IMG/VR virus record: IMGVR_UViG_3300046003_004184
Span: 1-41,876 of that record
Length of the DNA stretch: 41,876 nucleotides
From: a virus
Strand: one strand, 5' to 3'
The notes beneath the pieces were generated by a model, which made no database searches, was not told the origin of the DNA, and was given only the letters and a program-made list of their open reading frames with translations. Position 1 is the first letter of the stretch. Every line of letters begins with the position of its first letter. Of the stretch, positions 7,930 through 16,427 are shown piece by piece. A program made the translations under genes and the position numbers.

Positions 7930-7960
7930 TTGTTGCTTTTTTCGTGAGAGTTGGTATAAG
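7930..7960 (+). promoter_or_regulatory. Possible promoter of noncoding hairpin region
   Basis: TTGTTG (7930-7935) or TTGCTT (7933-7938) with TATAAG (7955-7960), spacers 19 or 16. It would start transcription about 20 bases before the first long hairpin. Weak match, listed because of what follows. Confidence 0.3.
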
Positions 7961-7966
7961 TAATTT

Positions 7967-8195
7967 AATACCTTACATTTTAAAACATATCGTACCCTTT
8001 GTATAACTATTGAAAAATTGACCGCAAAATCTGTTTTTTCAATGGTTAGTTAGGTGCGATATGTTCTACATAATTCACTTGTCACCTTGTATCAGTTATA
8101 AATATTTTTAGTTTTTGCGGACTGAATATTTAATAACTTTTGTGACAAGTGCTAACCAACTAAAAAAGCAGGGATTTTGCGTTCCTGCTTTTGTT
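7967..8195 (+). ncRNA. Noncoding region with two long hairpins and complementary loops
   Basis: No gene fits here. Hairpin 1: outer arms 7985-7995/8054-8064 (10 of 11 pair), inner arms 8005-8017/8035-8047 (13 pairs, one G-U), loop 8018-8034. Hairpin 2: outer arms 8076-8085/8142-8151 (10 of 10), inner arms 8094-8106/8125-8138 (one bulge), loop 8107-8124. Loop 1 carries CCGCAAAA (8022-8029) and loop 2 carries its exact complement TTTTGCGG (8113-8120), so the two can kiss. A terminator follows at 8164-8192. Could be a trans-acting RNA, a structured 3' UTR or a DNA site. Confidence 0.5.
8164..8192. terminator. Bidirectional rho-independent terminator
   Basis: AAAAGCAGG (8164-8172) pairs with CCTGCTTTT (8184-8192); the arms themselves supply T-tracts on both strands. 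It separates the replication operon and hairpin region from the convergent minus repressor pair. Confidence 0.75.
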
Positions 8196-8204
8196 GAATT
8201 ATCT

Positions 8205-8576
8205 TTATAAAAAATTTGACCGCCGACTTGGCGATAAAGTTTTTACTTTTCTTATTTTTATATCTTCATATCCGTATTTTTTTAAAATCTCCTCTAAGGT
8301 TTTACAACCTTTTAAATCAGGCGTTTTATTCAATAATTTTATTGCTTCTTTGTGTGTTTTAAAACTTATTTTTTGAACTTTAAACGCATCAATAGCGTCT
8401 TTCATGTCATAAAAATTATGCTCAAATTGGTGTTTATTATGCTTAAATTGGACAACAATTTTAGTCCATTTATGCCTTGTTTTATTAACTTCTTTAAATA
8501 AGACTTTTCTTCCACATATACACATTTCATTTGTTTCTTTGCACTTTTTACAAGTTTCGTCCCAATAATCAATCAT
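8205..8576 (-). CDS. Hypothetical protein with N-terminal Cys cluster, 123 aa
   Basis: The first 25 residues hold CKKC and MCICG (Cys 9, 12, 19, 21), a possible zinc-binding knuckle. The rest is basic and helical (many Lys, pI clearly high) and ends in a Arg/Ser-rich tail. The start overlaps the stop of the HTH repressor gene as ATGA, so the two are one unit. No family recognised; basic character and Cys cluster suggest nucleic-acid binding. Together they look like a small immunity or regulatory cassette next to the late genes. Confidence 0.6.
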   Translation of the reverse strand: MIDYWDETCKKCKETNEMCICGRKVLFKEVNKTRHKWTKIVVQFKHNKHQFEHNFYDMKDAIDAFKVQKISFKTHKEAIKLLNKTPDLKGCKTLEEILKKYGYEDIKIRKVKTLSPSRRSNFL

Positions 8577-8764
8577 TTCATTTCTCCAGTGATTTTTTGA
8601 TAATATTCTGTTAATTTTTTCACGTCAGAATTACTCCGATGTGGCTTTGTGCGTCCAGTTACCCAGTTGCACAGTTGCATTTTAGGTATGCCAGTATCGC
8701 AAGCGATGCGATACCGTGTGATGCCTAGTGATTCTAGTGCTTGGATTGTGGCTTGTGCGGTCAT
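8573..8764 (-). CDS. Cro/YdaS-like HTH repressor, 63 aa
   Basis: Residues 14-40 (GITRYRIACDTGIPKMQLCNWVTGRTKP) fit a classical HTH with turn at TGIP and recognition helix KMQLCNWV. It is read from a near-consensus promoter whose spacer holds an inverted repeat (8816-8831), the expected design of an autoregulated repressor. It is divergent from the terminase genes and could also repress late transcription. Target is inferred. Confidence 0.7.
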   Translation of the reverse strand: MTAQATIQALESLGITRYRIACDTGIPKMQLCNWVTGRTKPHRSNSDVKKLTEYYQKITGEMK

Positions 8765-8810
8765 TTTAGTCTATCCATATTGTCGTCCGCTTGATTGCGT
8801 TTTTGTGATG

Positions 8811-8839
8811 ATTATAGTATAACTTTATACTAAAGTCAA
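8811..8839 (-). promoter_or_regulatory. Near-consensus minus promoter with internal operator
   Basis: On the minus strand TTGACT (8839-8834), exactly 17 bp, TATAAT (8816-8811). Within the spacer lies the inverted repeat AGTATA-ACTT-TATACT (8816-8831), a likely operator for the HTH protein. Confidence 0.75.
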
Positions 8840-8847
8840 CTTCTGTT

Positions 8848-8895
8848 TTGCATTTTTTTTATTTTATTTGCATTTATTTTTTTATGTGGTATTTT
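8848..8895 (+). promoter_or_regulatory. Possible late promoter with repeated TTGCAT
   Basis: TTGCAT occurs at 8848-8853 and 8868-8873, 20 bp apart, in an A+T tract before the terminase genes. The second with TATTTT (8890-8895, spacer 16) could be a promoter that starts at or next to the terS ATG. Weak evidence; the repeats may instead bind an activator. Confidence 0.3.
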
Positions 8896-8901
8896 TAGAG
8901 C

Positions 8902-9273
8902 ATGACAAGACAATCAGATTATAAACCAGAATATGATGCACAGGTCATTGAGTGGCTTGCAGAGGGTAAGACGCTTGTTAATTTTGCTAAAAGTATTGGG
9001 GTTAATAACAGTACAGTGTGGCGGTGGTCTAAAGAAGAGTCATCTTTTTGCAATGCTATAAAAGAAGGTCGTGACATTGCGAAAGATGTTCATTCTGAGC
9101 AATTTCTTGTTGATAATTTAGAAAATCAAAAACTAAACAACGTTGTTACTGTTTTATACTGTCGCAATGTTCTGGGTATAAAAACCAAAGATGATTCAAA
9201 TTTAGAAGACTTAACCAAAGCGTTAAATTCATTGACAATCACAAGAAAAATCATAGATGACAAGCCAGAATGA
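8902..9273 (+). CDS. terS: Terminase small subunit
   Basis: 123 aa. An N-terminal HTH (KTLVNFAKSIGVNNSTVWRWSKE, about residues 23-45) is followed by helices ending in a short C-terminal segment, as in phage small terminases that recognise the packaging site and recruit the large subunit. It overlaps terL by 17 bp and opens the late block. The ribosome site is weak (AGAG), and the possible promoter lies so close that a leaderless message is conceivable. Identity rests on HTH plus position before terL. Confidence 0.75.
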   Translation: MTRQSDYKPEYDAQVIEWLAEGKTLVNFAKSIGVNNSTVWRWSKEESSFCNAIKEGRDIAKDVHSEQFLVDNLENQKLNNVVTVLYCRNVLGIKTKDDSNLEDLTKALNSLTITRKIIDDKPE

Positions 9274-10483
9274 ATCGATTGTTGAAACGCCTCGTTGGTT
9301 CGTTCCATTCTTAAAACCAAAGATGTTTAAAGGCATTGCTGGAGGAAGGGGCAGTGGAAAATCACATACGGTAGGCGAACGAATGGCTGAATTGGTTGTG
9401 GCTGAAAAATGTGACCTTGTCTGTATTCGTGAAAAACAAAAATCACTTCAATTTTCTGCTAAAAAACTAATTGAATCAAAGATTAATAAACTTGGATTGC
9501 GTGAATTTTTTTATGTGCAAGATAAGCTAATTAAAACAGTTTTTGGCAATGTTATCATATTTGAGGGTATGGCAAACCATACGAGCGACTCAATAAAATC
9601 ACTTGAAAATTTTAAATATGGTTGGGTAGAAGAAGCACAAAATCTATCGCAAAAATCACTAGATTTATTATTGCCGACAATGCGTGCAAAAGATGCTGAA
9701 ATATGGTTTACATGGAATCCTAAGGATAAAAAAGACCCTGTGGATAAAATGTTTGTTGAAAACTTTGATGAAAAAATAATGACCTTTGCTCATGTCAATT
9801 ATGATAGCAATCCGTGGTTTCCTGATACACTTAAAGTTCAAATGGAATATATGCGTACTCGTGACCCTGAAAAATACGCTCATATATGGCTTGGACAATA
9901 TTGGAATAATACAGAATCGCTTGTCTTTAAAAACTGGACGATTGATGAATTTGAAGCACCTCAAGACGCAATGTTTAGGCTTGGTGCTGATTGGGGATTC
10001 AGTATTGACCCTACTGTTGCTATACGATGTTATATTAATGGTAAAACGCTATATATTGATTACGAAGCTTATCGAATAGGGTGCGAAATAACTGATATTC
10101 CTGAATTATTTATGACCATTCCACAAGCTGAAAAATGGAATATGTGTGCTGATTCCGCACGACCCGAAACAATTTCTTATTTAAATAAACACGGATTCCC
10201 TAAGATAATTCATTCTAAAAAAGGTGCAGGCTCAATAGAGGACGGAATCGCATGGCTTCAATCTTATAATATTGTTGTTCACCCTCGATGTGTAAAAACG
10301 ATTGAAGAGTTATCGACTTATTCATACAAAGAAGACAAGATGACAGGTGAAACATTGCCAATTCTTGACGATAAGAATAATCACGTCATTGACGCTTTAC
10401 GTTACGCAACAGAAGCGTTAAGGCGTGCTGAAAAAACACAAGAAATAAACATATCAATCCCCCCTTTAAATACCCACTGGTGA
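9257..10483 (+). CDS. terL: Terminase large subunit
   Basis: 408 aa, Terminase_3/XtmB type. Walker A GGRGSGKS at residues 29-36 and Walker B YGWVEEA near 122-128 form the packaging ATPase. The nuclease domain has RLGADWGFSIDPT near 241-253, ADSARPETI near 298-306 and DALRYATEA near 378-386, the usual acidic sites. The protein pumps DNA into the procapsid and cuts it. It is shorter than P22 gp2 (499 aa) and of another family, so the terminase and the P22-like capsid have mixed ancestry. Confidence 0.93.
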   Translation: MTSQNESIVETPRWFVPFLKPKMFKGIAGGRGSGKSHTVGERMAELVVAEKCDLVCIREKQKSLQFSAKKLIESKINKLGLREFFYVQDKLIKTVFGNVIIFEGMANHTSDSIKSLENFKYGWVEEAQNLSQKSLDLLLPTMRAKDAEIWFTWNPKDKKDPVDKMFVENFDEKIMTFAHVNYDSNPWFPDTLKVQMEYMRTRDPEKYAHIWLGQYWNNTESLVFKNWTIDEFEAPQDAMFRLGADWGFSIDPTVAIRCYINGKTLYIDYEAYRIGCEITDIPELFMTIPQAEKWNMCADSARPETISYLNKHGFPKIIHSKKGAGSIEDGIAWLQSYNIVVHPRCVKTIEELSTYSYKEDKMTGETLPILDDKNNHVIDALRYATEALRRAEKTQEINISIPPLNTHW

Positions 10484-10487
10484 CATT

Positions 10488-12581
10488 ATGACAGACGATA
10501 AAAACAAACAGATTTTAAGATATTTTACAAATTCAGAGTCAATAACTCGTGACGTGAGAGAGCAGTCGCTAGAAGATAGAAAATTCGCCTCTATCGCAGG
10601 TGGAATGTGGGGTGATAAATATCTTGCTGACTGGACAAATGCCCCTAAAATGGAGGTCAATAAAGTTAATCTTGCGATTGTTCGCATCATAAACGAGTAT
10701 CGAAGCAATCGAATAACAGTTGATTTTCATAATAAATTTGGCGAAAAAAATGATATTGCAAGCGTTCTTGACGGCAAATTTAGGGCAACAGAACAAGATA
10801 GCAACGCCGAAGAGGCTTATGATAATTGTTTCGGCGAGGGCATAAGTGGTGGCTTTGGTGCAGTCCGATTAGTAACGTGCTATGAAGACGAAGAGTACGA
10901 AGACGATTATGAAGACGAGGGTGACGAATTAGACGAACCTGCTCAGACAATCCGAATAGAACCGATATTCGACGCTGATTGCAGTGTATTTTTTGACGCA
11001 CACGCAAAAAAGCAAGACAAAAGCGATGCACGTCATGTATTTGTTGCTTATGAAATGTCAAAGGAAGATTTTATTGACAAATATGGCACTGAAAAAATGG
11101 CTGATTTTGATGTCTATATACCGATAACAGGGGCGTTTGATTGGGTCACTGGCACTGATAAAGATGTCATTAAGGTTGCTGAATATTACGAAAAAGAAAA
11201 GGTAAAAAAGAATTTTGCTAAGTTTTACAATGCTAATTTATTTAATGTCGCAGGTGGTAAAAAAGAAACAAAAGAGATTGACTTAGACGATGATGATGCA
11301 AAAGAATTAATCGCTGAATTAAAGTTAAAAGGTTGGAAAAAAGAAAAAGAACGCAAGAAAACAGTTACAAAAATCAGAAAATATATTGTTTCTGGTTGCG
11401 GTATTGTAGAGGATTGTGGGTATATTGCAGGTAATTGCTTGCCAATTATTCCTTTTTACGCAACGCATTTTTATATTGGTGGCAAAGAATATTATCATGG
11501 TCATGTACGCTTTGTTAAAGATGTATCACGGCTTAAAAACACAATTCTAAGTATGCTTGCGAAGTTCGCTTCTAATTCATCAACGGAACTTCCGATATTT
11601 CACGCAGAACAGATGCCCCCTACTATTGCTCAAATGTGGGCTGATAAGGACGTTAAGAATTATCCGTATCTTTTGGTTAATTCTATTCAAAATGCGAATG
11701 GTCAAAGCAATGTTGTATCGGGTCCGCTAGGTTATACTAAGGTTGCTGATTTACCGCCTGTTTTAGCAGCACTCATACAACAGACAGACGCTGACATATC
11801 CGAGTTATTGGGCAATCAAGAACAGGGTGACAAAATAGCGTCTAACATATCCGATGAAGCTATTGAAAGCGTACAAGAACGATTAGAGAAACAAGCATAT
11901 ATCTTTGTTACGAACTTTGCAAAGATGCTAAGACGACTTGGCAAGGTATGGCTTGGCATGGCTAAAGAGATATATGTAGAGGATAACCGAGAAGTTAAGG
12001 TTGTCGATATAATAGGCAATGCGTCAAAGGCAGTCCTTAATCAAAACGTGATTGATAAAGGCATTATTAACGATATGTCAAAAGCTAATTTAGAAGTTGT
12101 TGTCGATATTGGTGCTTCTAGTTCTACACGTTCCGAGAAAAATACTAAAAAACTTATGGCATTGTTGCCATTCATTCAAGACCCTGATTCAGTTCAAAAT
12201 ATCACTGATTTAATCATTATGAACATGGACTTTGAAGGACAATCAGACATTAAAAAATACTATCGCAATCGCCTTGTAACAAAAGGATTAATTGAACCGA
12301 ACGAAGAAGAAAAACAGGCATTACTTGAACAGCAAAAGCAAGAGCAACAACCAGACCCACAATCGCTTTATCTGTTGGCAAGTGCTGATAAGTTAAAAGC
12401 AGATACTCAAAAAATTGCTTCTGATGTTGTGTTAAATCAAGCCAAAACTGATTTAACAAAAGCAGACACAATCAAGACACTACAAGAGGCAGGGCAACCG
12501 ATACCGCAAGAGCAAACGCAACAACCGCAACCAATACCGCAAGAATTACCGCCTGAACAATTTACTTTACAACAACCATAA
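10488..12581 (+). CDS. Portal protein, P22 gp1-like
   Basis: 697 aa (P22 gp1 is 725). It follows terL by 4 bp and precedes scaffold and coat, the P22 order. Features of the family include the N-terminal SITRDVREQ segment, an acidic Asp/Glu loop near residues 128-150, the SSTRSEKN region near 545-552 and a Gln/Pro-rich C-terminal tail (last 70 residues) that would form the barrel end. Twelve copies make the DNA entry channel. No catalytic motif is expected. Confidence 0.85.
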   Translation: MTDDKNKQILRYFTNSESITRDVREQSLEDRKFASIAGGMWGDKYLADWTNAPKMEVNKVNLAIVRIINEYRSNRITVDFHNKFGEKNDIASVLDGKFRATEQDSNAEEAYDNCFGEGISGGFGAVRLVTCYEDEEYEDDYEDEGDELDEPAQTIRIEPIFDADCSVFFDAHAKKQDKSDARHVFVAYEMSKEDFIDKYGTEKMADFDVYIPITGAFDWVTGTDKDVIKVAEYYEKEKVKKNFAKFYNANLFNVAGGKKETKEIDLDDDDAKELIAELKLKGWKKEKERKKTVTKIRKYIVSGCGIVEDCGYIAGNCLPIIPFYATHFYIGGKEYYHGHVRFVKDVSRLKNTILSMLAKFASNSSTELPIFHAEQMPPTIAQMWADKDVKNYPYLLVNSIQNANGQSNVVSGPLGYTKVADLPPVLAALIQQTDADISELLGNQEQGDKIASNISDEAIESVQERLEKQAYIFVTNFAKMLRRLGKVWLGMAKEIYVEDNREVKVVDIIGNASKAVLNQNVIDKGIINDMSKANLEVVVDIGASSSTRSEKNTKKLMALLPFIQDPDSVQNITDLIIMNMDFEGQSDIKKYYRNRLVTKGLIEPNEEEKQALLEQQKQEQQPDPQSLYLLASADKLKADTQKIASDVVLNQAKTDLTKADTIKTLQEAGQPIPQEQTQQPQPIPQELPPEQFTLQQP

Positions 12582-12592
12582 AAGAGGTTAAT

Positions 12593-13534
12593 ATGACAAT
12601 TGAAGTTGATGCTAGCGTGCATAATTCCGCTACAGACGATATTCAAGATGCAATCCAGTCCGAAGATGTGACTGTGGGGCAAGATGCCAATAATGACGAT
12701 GCTGACGATGTAGAAGTATCAGAAATCACTTTTGACGGCGAATCGTTAAATGATGAAGATGATAGCGAAACAGATAGCGTAGCAAGTGACGATGACAATG
12801 AAGATGATAGCGATATACCGCCAGAATCTGAAAACGATGAACCACTTGTAAAAAAATTACGCAGAGTCGCATTTGCCAGAATTAAGCAGTTGCAAAAAGC
12901 AAAATATGAAATCAAACAACTCAAAAAACAATCCGCTATACAGACTACCCCACAACCACAGACTATACAAATATCCGAACCTGTTTTGCCAATTTTAGCA
13001 GAATTTGATTATGATGATGATAAATATCAACACGCAATCAAGAAGTACGCCGATGATGTGGTAAAATATAACGAGAGCCTAAAAACAGTTAATGCACAGA
13101 AAGAAGCTGAAATAAAAGCAGTTGCTGACTTGCAAAAAGCGTACATAGAGCAGAAAAACGCTTTAAATATTAAAGGTTTTGATGCTTTAGAACAGACTGT
13201 TGTAAATGCCCTCGATATACCAAAACAGCGAATGATTTTGAGGTCTGAAAAGCCTGCTTTAGTGGTTTTAGCACTGGCTAAAAATCCACAAATATTAAGC
13301 GAGTTGGTGGGGTTAAGCGATACAGACTTTGCTTATAAAATAGCAAAGATTGAAAACAAATTACAGGTGAATGTGGTGAAAAAGCCAAAAACCAAACCAG
13401 AGAAACTATTAACGAATACCAAGACAGGCACAACCGATGCGAAAACCACGCTAGAAGCACTTGAAAAAGAGGCTATGGCAACTGGTGACCGTTCAAAAGT
13501 GTATGCCTTTAAGAAACAACAGAAAAAAGGATAA
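12593..13534 (+). CDS. Scaffolding protein, P22 gp8-like
   Basis: 313 aa (P22 gp8 is 303). Residues 1-80 are extremely acidic, 85-125 and 160-200 are helical/coiled (KLRRVAFARIKQLQKAK, YEIKQLKKQ), and the C-terminus is basic (RSKVYAFKKQQKKG), the part that binds coat in P22. AGAGGTTAAT precedes the ATG. Placed exactly between portal and coat. It directs procapsid assembly and leaves before packaging. Assigned on composition, length and position rather than on a sequence motif. Confidence 0.75.
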   Translation: MTIEVDASVHNSATDDIQDAIQSEDVTVGQDANNDDADDVEVSEITFDGESLNDEDDSETDSVASDDDNEDDSDIPPESENDEPLVKKLRRVAFARIKQLQKAKYEIKQLKKQSAIQTTPQPQTIQISEPVLPILAEFDYDDDKYQHAIKKYADDVVKYNESLKTVNAQKEAEIKAVADLQKAYIEQKNALNIKGFDALEQTVVNALDIPKQRMILRSEKPALVVLALAKNPQILSELVGLSDTDFAYKIAKIENKLQVNVVKKPKTKPEKLLTNTKTGTTDAKTTLEALEKEAMATGDRSKVYAFKKQQKKG

Positions 13535-13537
13535 ACG

Positions 13538-14821
13538 ATGTCTAATACTTGGACAAAAGATGAGATAACTTTACATGATAAAGTTATCGAAGCGTTTGAA
13601 GACCAGTTGGTTATGTCTGAAAACGTAAAGATTGATTCAACATTTACAGCAGACCCTACACTAGAGGCTGATACTAATAAGGTATTTTGGAGACCACAAC
13701 CACTTATCGAGATTGCTTCTGACGGTTCTGATATTACAGGTCTTATTTCAGAAACAAACCAACTTGCAGTTCCTGCAAATATTGGATTTCGTAAAAATGT
13801 CCCAAAAATCATGGACGAAAACGATATTAAGCGTGGTACGAGAGAGACTAGCGTTGCTGAAGCTGCAATGATTGCTTTAGCGTCACAAATTAATATTGAT
13901 GTCGCAACCCTTATTTGTTATCAAGGGTCAAACTTTGTTAAACGTACTGTTTCGGCTACTGGTTTTGATGATGTCGCTGAAATTGACAATATGTTAAATT
14001 CAATCGGCGTACCTATGGACGGACGTTATTTAGCGTTATCCAGTGCCAACTATAACAAAATGGCTTCTAACTTAGCCGCACGTCAAACAATGAATGAGAT
14101 GCCAACAAAGGCGTATAAAAAGGCTTATGTTGGTGAAGTTTGCAATTTTGAAACATTCAAACTTGACTGGTCTTTATCGTTGACAGCGTCAACAGCTTCA
14201 TCTGTGACAGTTAATGGTGCTAATCAATCTTACACACCTGTTTCAGATGAAACAACGCTTGTGGGGGTTATTAAAAAAGATAATCGCTTTCAAACAATCA
14301 ATCTTACGGTTGGTTCTGGCGTTCTTAAGGCAGGCGATTCTATCACATTTGCAGGTGTTAATAGCGTGCATATGCAAACCAAAGGCGATACTGGCAATCC
14401 TAAAACATTCCGTATTATCTCTGCTCCTGCAGGTGGTGGTACTGGTGCTTATGTTATTGCTCCCCCTATTATTTCTAACGGCACTGGCGGTGGTGTTGTT
14501 TCGGACGCAGGTGCTAGATATAGAAATGTAACAGCGACTCCTGCAAATGGTGCAGCCGTAACAATTTTAAACACTGCAACAAAATCAATCAATCCTTTCT
14601 GGTTAAAAAATTCTATTGAATTGATTGCCTCAAAAGTTGCATTGCCAAAAGACGCAGGTGTTAGTGTTGTAAGTACCACGCTTAAAAACGGTTTGGCGGT
14701 TACAATGAGTAAGCAAGCAGATATTAAAACATATAAAACCATTTATCGTTGGGACACAGCTTACGGTATTGTAAACTTAAATCCTGAAATGAATGGCATT
14801 ATATTATTTGACCAGTCTTAA
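13538..14821 (+). CDS. Major capsid protein, P22 gp5-like
   Basis: 427 aa (P22 coat is 430). The sequence has the P22 coat plan: a helical N-arm, VFWRPQPLIE followed by NQLAVPANIGFRKNVP, a central inserted beta domain (about residues 210-340), and a C-terminal SKQADIKTYKTIYRWDTAYGIV segment typical of the family. It lies 3 bp after scaffold and is followed by accessory head genes. HK97 fold expected; it forms the T=7-type shell in relatives. Confidence 0.88.
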   Translation: MSNTWTKDEITLHDKVIEAFEDQLVMSENVKIDSTFTADPTLEADTNKVFWRPQPLIEIASDGSDITGLISETNQLAVPANIGFRKNVPKIMDENDIKRGTRETSVAEAAMIALASQINIDVATLICYQGSNFVKRTVSATGFDDVAEIDNMLNSIGVPMDGRYLALSSANYNKMASNLAARQTMNEMPTKAYKKAYVGEVCNFETFKLDWSLSLTASTASSVTVNGANQSYTPVSDETTLVGVIKKDNRFQTINLTVGSGVLKAGDSITFAGVNSVHMQTKGDTGNPKTFRIISAPAGGGTGAYVIAPPIISNGTGGGVVSDAGARYRNVTATPANGAAVTILNTATKSINPFWLKNSIELIASKVALPKDAGVSVVSTTLKNGLAVTMSKQADIKTYKTIYRWDTAYGIVNLNPEMNGIILFDQS

Positions 14822-14846
14822 TTTATAAACAAAAGGATTTTTATAT

Positions 14847-15737
14847 ATGTCTACACAATTAATCGTTGCTCCTTTTGGTACGCAATTAGTAGATGTTGCT
14901 ATTGGCTCACGTATTGCCATTGCAACATATGGTGAGAGTAAAGCGTCTATTGATATTGCTGACGGTGTTAATCCAACTATTAGCATACGCAATTTCACGC
15001 CTTTATCACAATTATCAAATAATGAAATTGTTTTGGGTACTTACATAACCGCTAAAACATTTCAGATAACAGCAGGTGCTGACCCTGTATATTACGCAGT
15101 AGGAACAGCTCCTTTTGCGATTGCTCCACAGCGTTATCGCATGAATACGCATCGTCTCTTTGAAGACTTTGATATGTATGTTGCAAACGATTATACAATT
15201 ACGAATGCGGCAACAGGTACAATCGCATTGACTGATGTTGATGGTGGTGCATTGCTTTTGACAAATAATACATCAGACGACAATGCTATCTTTATGCAGA
15301 AAAAAGGTGAGTCATTCCGCTTTGCAACTGGTAAAGAATTATGGTTCGCAACACGCTTTAAAGTATCTGATGCGACACAATCTGATGTTGTTATTGGTTT
15401 ACAGATTACAGATACATCACCGCTTGATGTTACTGACGGCGTGTTTTTCTTAAAGGCTGACGGCTCAACGACTGTCAATTTACTTGTAGAGAAAAACAAC
15501 ACGGCAACAACGACAGCGATAACAACGCTTGCAGATGATACGTTTGTGACGCTTGCTTATCTGTATAATGGCGTTGACCGAATCGATGCTTATGTCAATG
15601 GCGTTTTCGTTGCATCTAGTGTTGTGACTAATTTACCTGATGATGAGGATTTAACAATATCATTCGGTATTCAAAACGGTGAAGCCGCCGCTAAAACAAT
15701 GACGATTGATTTCTATGAAGCAGAAAAGGCTCGTTAA
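14847..15737 (+). CDS. Capsid-associated protein with LamG-like C-terminus
   Basis: 296 aa, AAAGGATTTTTATAT before the ATG. Residues about 1-95 form a repetitive beta domain; residues about 110-296 resemble a concanavalin A/LamG-type jelly roll (RLFEDFDMY..., GKELWFATRFKVSD, DRIDAYVNGVFVASS). Immediately after the coat gene, so a decoration or head-fibre protein exposed on the capsid is likely, possibly carbohydrate-binding. P22 itself lacks this gene. Fold is recognised by pattern only. Confidence 0.6.
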   Translation: MSTQLIVAPFGTQLVDVAIGSRIAIATYGESKASIDIADGVNPTISIRNFTPLSQLSNNEIVLGTYITAKTFQITAGADPVYYAVGTAPFAIAPQRYRMNTHRLFEDFDMYVANDYTITNAATGTIALTDVDGGALLLTNNTSDDNAIFMQKKGESFRFATGKELWFATRFKVSDATQSDVVIGLQITDTSPLDVTDGVFFLKADGSTTVNLLVEKNNTATTTAITTLADDTFVTLAYLYNGVDRIDAYVNGVFVASSVVTNLPDDEDLTISFGIQNGEAAAKTMTIDFYEAEKAR

Positions 15738-15997
15738 TGTCAACAATGCTTTACAGGTACAATCCTAAAGGTGAGACTATCGTGCAAGTCGATAGTCCTA
15801 CTGATTATCACAATTTTGACGTATTAATTACGTCAAATATTGGCACAGCGTTAAATGAGGGTTGGTTTCTAACGGCAAAAGAGGCTCAAAATGCGTATCA
15901 ATCAGTTTCTGAAATTGTTGATGATAAACCGTTACCGATTGAAAAAACACAAGAAGTAATAGTTAAACCAAAAGGTAAATCAAGAAAAAATGTCTGA
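15737..15997 (+). CDS. Small structural-block protein, 86 aa
   Basis: TAATG overlap with the preceding gene. The N-terminal 60 residues (YRYNPKGETIVQVDSPTDYHNF...EGWFLTAKEAQNAYQ) form a compact alpha/beta unit; the tail is basic (KPKGKSRKN). No named family recalled. Its position between coat and the gp4-like adaptor suggests a minor head or neck component. It overlaps the gp4-like gene by 8 bp. Confidence 0.6.
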   Translation: MSTMLYRYNPKGETIVQVDSPTDYHNFDVLITSNIGTALNEGWFLTAKEAQNAYQSVSEIVDDKPLPIEKTQEVIVKPKGKSRKNV

Positions 15998-16427
15998 TAC
16001 AAAAAAGCAAATTATTTTAGACGCTTATGCAAGTTTTGGCTATGTCGATTATTTTTATAATGCAGACGCTGAACAAAACGATTTTGCATTGAGAATCCTA
16101 AATAGAATGCTCGCAGGTTGGGAAACTAAAGGAATTTCTATTGGATATAACTATGGTGGTGATATTCAAGATGATTCTGGTGTTCCTGACTATGCTTCTG
16201 ACGCAGTGGTCGCTAATCTTGCGGTTTCACTTGCAGGTAACGTAGGAAAACAGCTATCACAAGACGCTAAGCAAAACGCAATAAACACATTTAATAATCT
16301 ATTTACAATGTTTTTAAATGTGCCAATAATGCCTACAAATCCATTGATGCCAGCAGGGCAAGGACGCAGAGTCTATAGCACTGACGCATCTAATTTTTTG
16401 AATCGTTGGGGTCAAAATGTCGTGTAG
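15990..16427 (+). CDS. Head-to-tail adaptor, P22 gp4-like
   Basis: 145 aa (P22 gp4 is 166). The helical pattern AYASFGYVDYFYNAD...FALRILNRMLAGWETKGISIGYNYGG matches the gp4/tail accessory factor family, which binds the portal and extends the channel, with the conserved 'W..kGi.lgy' turn and a following VANLAVSLAGNVG helix. Overlaps both neighbours. In P22 gp4 also has muralytic activity, but no catalytic site can be judged here. Confidence 0.75.
   Translation: MSDTKKQIILDAYASFGYVDYFYNADAEQNDFALRILNRMLAGWETKGISIGYNYGGDIQDDSGVPDYASDAVVANLAVSLAGNVGKQLSQDAKQNAINTFNNLFTMFLNVPIMPTNPLMPAGQGRRVYSTDASNFLNRWGQNVV

Noticed and set aside
10780-11061. Minus-strand frame of 93 codons inside the portal gene
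   Set aside because: Antisense to the portal gene, His/Arg/Leu-rich composition typical of a shadow frame, no start signals.
13333-13812. Minus-strand frame of 159 codons across scaffold and coat genes
   Set aside because: Spans two real genes in antisense, Ser/Val-rich with no ribosome site; no reason for a gene here.
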